Origin: Chondrus crispus
Lineage: Eukaryota; Rhodophyta; Florideophyceae; Gigartinales; Gigartinaceae
Length of the DNA stretch: 64,000 nt
NCBI RefSeq assembly: GCF_000350225.1
Contig: NW_005178998.1
Span: 40,849 to 104,848, forward strand
Direction: 5' to 3'
Position numbers and translations under genes: made by a program. The notes beneath the pieces were generated by a model. The model saw only the letters and a program-made list of their open reading frames with translations. It ran no database searches and was not told the DNA's origin. This document shows positions 62,014 through 64,000 of this stretch, one piece after another (the first letter of the stretch is position 1; each line of letters opens with the position of its first letter).

Positions 62014-64000
62014 TCACATGCTTTCGGCAGCTTTGCAATCGGAAAGCCCAACCATGCCCACAAACTTTTCAAACAGCACGCGCCCAAGTGGTTTGGTCAG
62101 CATATCGGCTGGCATTTCTGTTGTCGGACAATGGTACAATGTGACCAGTTTTCGCTGCACCGCATCTCGAACAAAATGATACGTAATATCAATGTGCTTG
62201 TTCCGACGATTTGTAGATTCGTTCTGAGCAAACGCAATCGTACCAGCGTTGTCACATCCAACGCGAATTGTTGGATCCGAATTCGCACCAAGTACATCGG
62301 CATGGAAGCGTCGAAGCCACGCGGCCTCTTTGCATGCTTCACTGAGTGCGATGTATTCTGCCTCACAAGTAGACTTTGCAACTATTGTTTGTTTTCGGGA
62401 AGCCCAACTTATAGGCCCATCACAAAGCTTGAACACGTACCCACTCGTTGACTTTCGTGATTCAAGGCATCCACCCCAATCTGCGTCGCTATACCCATGA
62501 AGTTCCGTACCCAGATCATCTTTACCAAACACTATTCCAAGATGCTGGGACCCACGCAAGTATCTCAAAACACGTTTCACACCTGACCAGTGCGACTCGT
62601 GAGGGTTGGCACAGTGTTGAGATAACTTTCCAATGGCAAACGCAATATCGGGGCGGGTCCCGACCATTAGGAACATTAGACATCCAATGGCCTGACGATA
62701 TGGTTCAAAGCATGGGTTGTCATCAGTGCCAGTTTCGGCCACTTGCATTGTGACATGTCGAGACTGTTCCATTGGAGTAACGCAAGGATTGCATGCCGAC
62801 ATTTTGAACCGTTTCAGTACTGCTTGGGCATACTTCGACTGTGTGACGGTCAGGACGTGTTTAGAACGGATACGGTCGATTTCTAGACCAATACATGTCT
62901 TCGCCTCGCCAAGGTCTTTCATATCGAATCGTTTGTTGAGTTCATTTTTCATCCATAATATGGCCTCCAAGTCACTTCCAGCTAGCAGCAGATCGTCCAC
63001 GTACAACGCGATAATCATGATGACATTGCCTTGACGTCGAATGTAAAGACATGGGTCGCTGCGTGTAGTGTTGAAACCAAGTTCAGTGATCAGAAACTCA
63101 TCGATCTTACTATGCCATTGGCGATGGGCTTGCTTAAGACCATAGATTGCTTTCAAAAGTCTACACACCGAATCAGGTTTGACTTTGTCGATGCATCCTT
63201 CAGGTTGCTCCATGTAGATTTCTTCGTGAAGGTCACCATTGAGGAAGGCAGTCACCACGTCCATCTGATGCAGCTCAAGGTCAAAGTGCGCAACCAGTGC
63301 CAGCAGCAGACGGATAGTTGTGAACTTGATGACAGGGGCGAAAGTTTCAGTGTAATCGATGCCTTCTACTTGTTGAAAGCCTCGTGCCACAAGACGTCCC
63401 TTTGCAGTTTCGACCAATTTTCCGGACTCGTCAGGAAGTTGCTTCACTCCGAAAACCCACCTGGACGTCAGGACGTTTGATGCTCGAGATCTTGGAACAA
63501 GTGTCCATGTTTTGTTTTTGTGTTGTGAAGCAAGTTCTTTGTCGATGCCCTTCTGCCAGAAGCGAGCTTTTGGAGAATCCATAGCTTGGTTGTACGAGTT
63601 TGGGATTTCGGTTATCACATGGGCGTGGCTAAGGAGTCCAGCAGTCACCAAAGCTGCTGCCCACCACGCCCCAGGCGTTTTGCGAACGCGAGTGGACCGA
63701 CGGAGATTAGTTGGCGGATCAATCGTTTCTTCCTCAACTACGTGTTGCTCAACTGTTTCGGTGGTTTCGTCCTCCCCTGCAGTTGGGGAGGAGTTGGAGG
63801 ATTCATCAGAGTGTTGTTGTTCATCCGGCGATGATGCTTCTGATGCCACTGCATCATTTTCTGCAACTTCCTCATCGATGTTCAAGTTGATTGTGTCATC
63901 ATCAGTTGTAGCCTCCTCATTTGTATCCATCTGTGCACCAGATTGGCCTCCCGTGGACTCGTCAAAAGTAACATCTCTGGATACGATCACTTTGTGCAAA
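62014..64000 (-). mobile_element. Copia pol: reverse transcriptase and RNase H, open to window edge
   Basis: An uninterrupted frame of more than 660 codons on the minus strand, ending at 62014. It starts at the integrase C-terminus (VIVSRDVTFDES), passes an acidic linker, then RT: KNKTWTLVPR, GRLVARGFQQVEGIDY, QMDVVTAFLNGDL, AIYGLKQA and the catalytic YVDDLLLAG. The connection and RNase H follow: TRPDIAFAI, GYSDADWGGC, STCEAEYIALSEA and NRRNKHIDITYHFVRD. No stop or frameshift is present, so this is the best-preserved retroelement of the window. The missing 5' half lies beyond position 64000. Confidence 0.95.

Overview
The window looks like nuclear DNA of a eukaryotic alga, most likely a red alga. 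This is inferred, not proven. Host genes are almost intronless, and the few introns are short GT-AG introns of about 74 to 126 nt. A plant/alga-type gamma-carbonic-anhydrase-like complex I subunit is present. A Hedgehog-type Hint domain sits on a secreted non-animal protein, as is known from red algae. Between the genes are dense Copia, Gypsy, PIF/Harbinger and CACTA elements.

Region by region. 1-620 is the tail of a Copia element. 0.67-11.45 kb is a quiet host block: a VHS-GAT (TOM1-like) sorting protein (+), a gamma-CA-like subunit (-), ribosomal protein eL36 (-), importin beta-1 (+) and a secreted Hint-domain protein (-). 11.5-25.9 kb is transposon territory: a PIF/Harbinger transposase split by a solo LTR, a decayed WD40 gene, a second Harbinger-like element (Myb-like gene plus DDE transposase with one stop codon), and a 3'-truncated Gypsy element with its 5' LTR nested in a relative.

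25.9-59.3 kb is the most unusual part. I read it as two large CACTA-superfamily elements in tandem. Copy 1 (25900-45447) starts with CACTA and ends with TAGTG. Copy 2 (45448-59306) is truncated on the left and ends with the same TAGTG terminus. Both share a left arm (unknown genes, called gene 1, 2, 3 and 4 here) and a right arm (a 1322-codon CACTA/Plavaka-like transposase, then 219-bp subterminal repeats). Between the arms each copy carries a different set of host genes. Copy 1 holds a mitochondrial carrier cut at its 5' side, a METTL17/Rsm22 methyltransferase, a stand-alone eIF2-beta zinc ribbon, and a DDX31/Dbp7 helicase cut at its 3' side. Copy 2 holds an aldo-keto reductase, an N-myristoyltransferase exon and guanylate kinase with a tandemly duplicated 3' end. 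The arms of the two copies are nearly identical, but each has its own frameshifts or stops, so each copy preserves what the other has lost.

59.3-60.7 kb is the gag start and 5' LTR of another Gypsy family, cut by the CACTA end. 62.0-64.0 kb is an open Copia reverse transcriptase/RNase H frame running off the window.

Intron positions, reading-frame repairs and element ends come from reading the sequence by eye. No alignment or database search was run.
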